A DNA stretch of 34,400 bases from contig NZGD01000031.1 of assembly GCA_002690925.1 (NCBI GenBank), positions 1 through 34,400 on the forward strand. The letters are read 5' to 3'. The notes below the pieces were generated by a model. That model saw nothing but the letters and a program-made list of their open reading frames with translations. It had not been told where the DNA came from and did not search any database. Position numbers and translations under genes: made by a program. Shown piece by piece: positions 32,993 through 34,400 of the stretch. Each line of letters opens with the position of its first letter. The stretch's first letter is position 1. The DNA is from Rhodopirellula sp. (lineage in GTDB: Bacteria > Planctomycetota > Planctomycetia > Pirellulales > Pirellulaceae).

Positions 32993-33472
32993 TTAGCCAG
33001 AGACGAACTGGTTGTCATCTGCTTCTTGTAACAATTGGTTGATATCGACAGGCGTTTTACTTTGCTTGAGGAAGCGGCAAAACGTTTCATCTCTTAACTG
33101 CCGGGAAATATTCTCGAGAGCTCGAAGATGGTCTCCGGGACGTTCGGGGGGGCTGATCAGCAGAAAGAAAAGCTGAACACGTTCACCATCAAGTGACTCA
33201 AAATCAACGCCCTCTTCACTGACACCAACGGTGCCGACAAGTTTTTGCACACTCGGGTGCTTTGTGTGTGGTACAGCCACGCCTCGCCCGATACCAGTGC
33301 TGCCAAGTTCTTCCCGCTTCATGATCGAAGCGACAATGTCTTCACGCTGGTCAGCATCCACATGGCCTGAGTCGAGCAGAGCTTGAACAAGCTCATCGAT
33401 CACACCTTCTTTGGTTTGAGCTTTTAACTCGGCGCGAATTGCTTTGGTGGTAATAAAATCTGCGAACTTCAT
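32993..33472 (-). CDS. ptsN: PtsN-like PTS EIIA domain protein
   Basis: A single-domain fructose/mannitol-type EIIA of 159 residues, matching PtsN (EIIA-Ntr) in size. The phospho-accepting His69 lies in GIGRGVAVPHTKH, preceded by REELGSTG. The core strand VQLFFLLISPPERPGDHLRAL follows. There is no IIB or IIC domain, so it is probably regulatory rather than a transporter component. It starts at ATG 33472 and is directly joined to the HPr gene. hpf lies about 240 bases upstream on the same strand, an order reminiscent of the proteobacterial hpf-ptsN region. Confidence 0.92.
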   Translation of the reverse strand: MKFADFITTKAIRAELKAQTKEGVIDELVQALLDSGHVDADQREDIVASIMKREELGSTGIGRGVAVPHTKHPSVQKLVGTVGVSEEGVDFESLDGERVQLFFLLISPPERPGDHLRALENISRQLRDETFCRFLKQSKTPVDINQLLQEADDNQFVSG

Positions 33473-33686
33473 TTGAGTGCGATTCCTTGTTTGGAAATCT
33501 CGTAGTTAGCTAACCGCCTGTCTCAGTCAAGTTTCAGTGGCTTGCCCAATCTTGTCGAATCAACCGGATGAACCTTCGTGTCTACAAAAGTCGGGGCTGT
33601 TCGTCCTGAAGACGAGCGACTGCACTTGGTTGTGACAGCTGGCGGGAATAAAAATGGTTAAGGTCGCAAAAAGGCGAGTAGACTCG

Positions 33687-33700
33687 GGCACGACTGTGCC
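33687..33700 (-). terminator. Possible weak terminator after hpf
   Basis: GGCAC (33687-33691) and GTGCC (33696-33700) form a perfect 5-bp stem with loop GACT, about ten bases past the hpf stop. On the minus strand a TTTTT run appears about 15 bases further. Spacing from stem to T run is long, so partial termination between hpf and ptsN is the most that can be said. Confidence 0.35.
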
Positions 33701-33709
33701 GCAGGTGTC

Positions 33710-34051
33710 TCACTCGTCTTCAGCAGCCGATGTATCGATATGTTTGTGCCCTGTTGCCCGATGGCCTGTTTTTTTCTCTTTTAGTCGTCGAAGCTGCTGT
33801 TCCACTTTCGGAATCGCAGTATCGAGGGCCGCGATCACAGTACTTGATTCAGCTGTTGCTACACAGTCATCGGCGTGTTCGGCCGAAACCTGAATCTCAA
33901 CTGATGGCTTATCCAACTGCTTCAGATCAACGGTCACGTCGATTGCATTGATGCGATCATACAGGCGCCGAAGTTTTTCCGCTTTCTCAACAAGCAGCTC
34001 CTGGTCTCCGGGCTGCAAACTACCATGCCTTGCTGAAACATTGACCTGCAT
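33710..34051 (-). CDS. hpf: Short ribosome hibernation-promoting factor (HPF/RaiA family)
   Basis: This protein binds the small ribosomal subunit at the mRNA/tRNA channel in slow growth. The 113-residue sequence has the S30AE/YfiA fold: MQVNVSARHGSLQ, a helix KAEKLRRLYDRI, the strand IDVTVDLKQLDKPSVEIQVS and a second helix AALDTAIPKVEQQLRRLKE. A charged tail (HRATGHKHIDTS) follows. It lacks the C-terminal dimerisation domain of long HPF, so it is the short type. The start ATG 34051 has GGAGGAG nine bases upstream. It is first in the unit followed by ptsN, HPr and EI. Confidence 0.92.
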   Translation of the reverse strand: MQVNVSARHGSLQPGDQELLVEKAEKLRRLYDRINAIDVTVDLKQLDKPSVEIQVSAEHADDCVATAESSTVIAALDTAIPKVEQQLRRLKEKKTGHRATGHKHIDTSAAEDE

Positions 34052-34060
34052 CTTCTAATT

Positions 34061-34067
34061 CTCCTCC
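34061..34067 (-). promoter_or_regulatory. Ribosome binding site of hpf
   Basis: On the minus strand GGAGGAG sits nine bases before the hpf ATG. It is the strongest Shine-Dalgarno sequence seen in the window and fixes the start. Confidence 0.7.
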
Positions 34068-34138
34068 GTTGAATTGGACGCCCTGACGAGGGGCGACGCC
34101 TGAATAGGAACTTTCAACGCTTCGACTGGGATTCTGAC

Positions 34139-34152
34139 GCTGCTGACGCAGC
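34139..34152. other. Short perfect hairpin in the hpf upstream region
   Basis: GCTGC and GCAGC pair around TGAC in the divergent region between hpf and the right-edge gene. It has no T run. It could be an operator half-site pair or a 5' leader structure, and no function can be assigned. Confidence 0.3.
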
Positions 34153-34325
34153 ATTCTGTATCAGACAGCATACGCAACTTCGCCCTCTGCGAATAGCGAT
34201 CCTTTTTTTACTTCTGTCATGAGAATGCTGCCCTAACTCCCCCTGACAGACAACCCGCCGGCATGTTACGCTCTGCACTGACAATTTCAACGTTTTTTCC
34301 CCCCCTCTAAACCCCCGCTTGCTCC

Positions 34326-34400
34326 ATGGCCCGAAAGGTCGTCAATCGGAAGGCGAAAGCTGCCGAAGCTGAAGCCGCAGAAAAACAGGCTACCGCAAAG
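34326..34400 (+). CDS. 5' end of a Lys/Ala/Glu-rich protein, cut by the window edge
   Basis: ATG 34326 opens a frame that stays open to the right edge. It reads MARKVVNRKAKAAEAEAAEK and continues QATAK. The basic start followed by an Ala/Glu/Lys-rich helix recalls small conserved planctomycete proteins of unknown function that begin in this way, but the rest is outside the window. No clear ribosome binding site is seen. It is divergent from hpf, about 275 bases away. Confidence 0.55.
   Translation, partial: MARKVVNRKAKAAEAEAAEKQATAK

Noticed and set aside
33608..33721. Inverted GAAGACGAG / CTCGTCTTC copies around the end of hpf
   Set aside because: One arm encodes the Glu-Asp-Glu end of HPF and the spacer is about 95 bases; more likely coincidence than a functional stem.
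1..34400. CRISPR arrays, insertion sequences, prophage genes, rRNA operons
   Set aside because: No regularly spaced direct repeats, transposase or phage protein motifs, or rRNA sequence were seen on either strand.

Overview
The window looks like chromosome of a planctomycete (Planctomycetota, class Planctomycetia). The best evidence is a DUF1592-type planctomycetal cytochrome c protein paired with a Tat-exported DUF1552 protein. A lipoprotein-like FGE-sulfatase-domain protein and a secreted PQQ-type beta-propeller protein are also typical of the group. Gene density is modest, several non-coding gaps of 400-1100 bp occur, and TTG/GTG starts with good ribosome binding sites are common. This placement is inference from gene content, not from a marker phylogeny.

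Layout. 1-2000 looks like accessory or decayed DNA. It holds a degenerate tRNA-like element (best read as tRNA-Gln, anticodon TTG, minus strand) followed at once by a hairpin-plus-T-run terminator. Beside it are a phased GGGGTAC direct repeat, a second strong terminator, and two small overlapping unknown ORFs. 2226-3314 is a solitary PilT-type retraction ATPase. 3531-4007 is a DUF4149-like four-helix membrane protein. 4430-8893 (minus) is the DUF1592/DUF1552 pair with a small ORF overlapping the end of DUF1552. 8894-9989 and 10791-11511 are gene-poor stretches on either side of the FGE-domain lipoprotein.

12540-21700 (minus) is a tightly packed chemosensory operon: cheA, cheW, a methyl-accepting receptor, a REC-CheB fusion, cheR and a receiver-PP2C (RsbU/SpoIIE-like) phosphatase. 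Most junctions are 4-bp ATGA overlaps. There is no stand-alone CheY and no flagellar gene. The only obvious output is a response regulator carrying a Ser/Thr phosphatase, so the array probably controls a partner-switching or other phosphoprotein pathway rather than a flagellar motor. The extra N-terminal receiver of CheB has Asn in place of the phospho-accepting Asp. CheA carries two CheW-like domains. The receptor has no recognisable HAMP domain. This operon is the most interesting system in the window.

22192-29729 contains the PQQ propeller protein, a MEKHLA (PAS-like) protein, a divergent dNTP triphosphohydrolase, a c'-type cytochrome, pdxJ and an RNase E/G. 29844-34051 (minus, transcribed hpf to DUF2344) contains a hibernation factor, PtsN-type EIIA, HPr, enzyme I and a DUF2344 protein. 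No sugar permease is present. This resembles the regulatory nitrogen-type PTS arrangement next to hpf seen in Proteobacteria, although this EI lacks the N-terminal GAF domain of EI-Ntr. At the right edge a new plus-strand gene begins, divergent from hpf.
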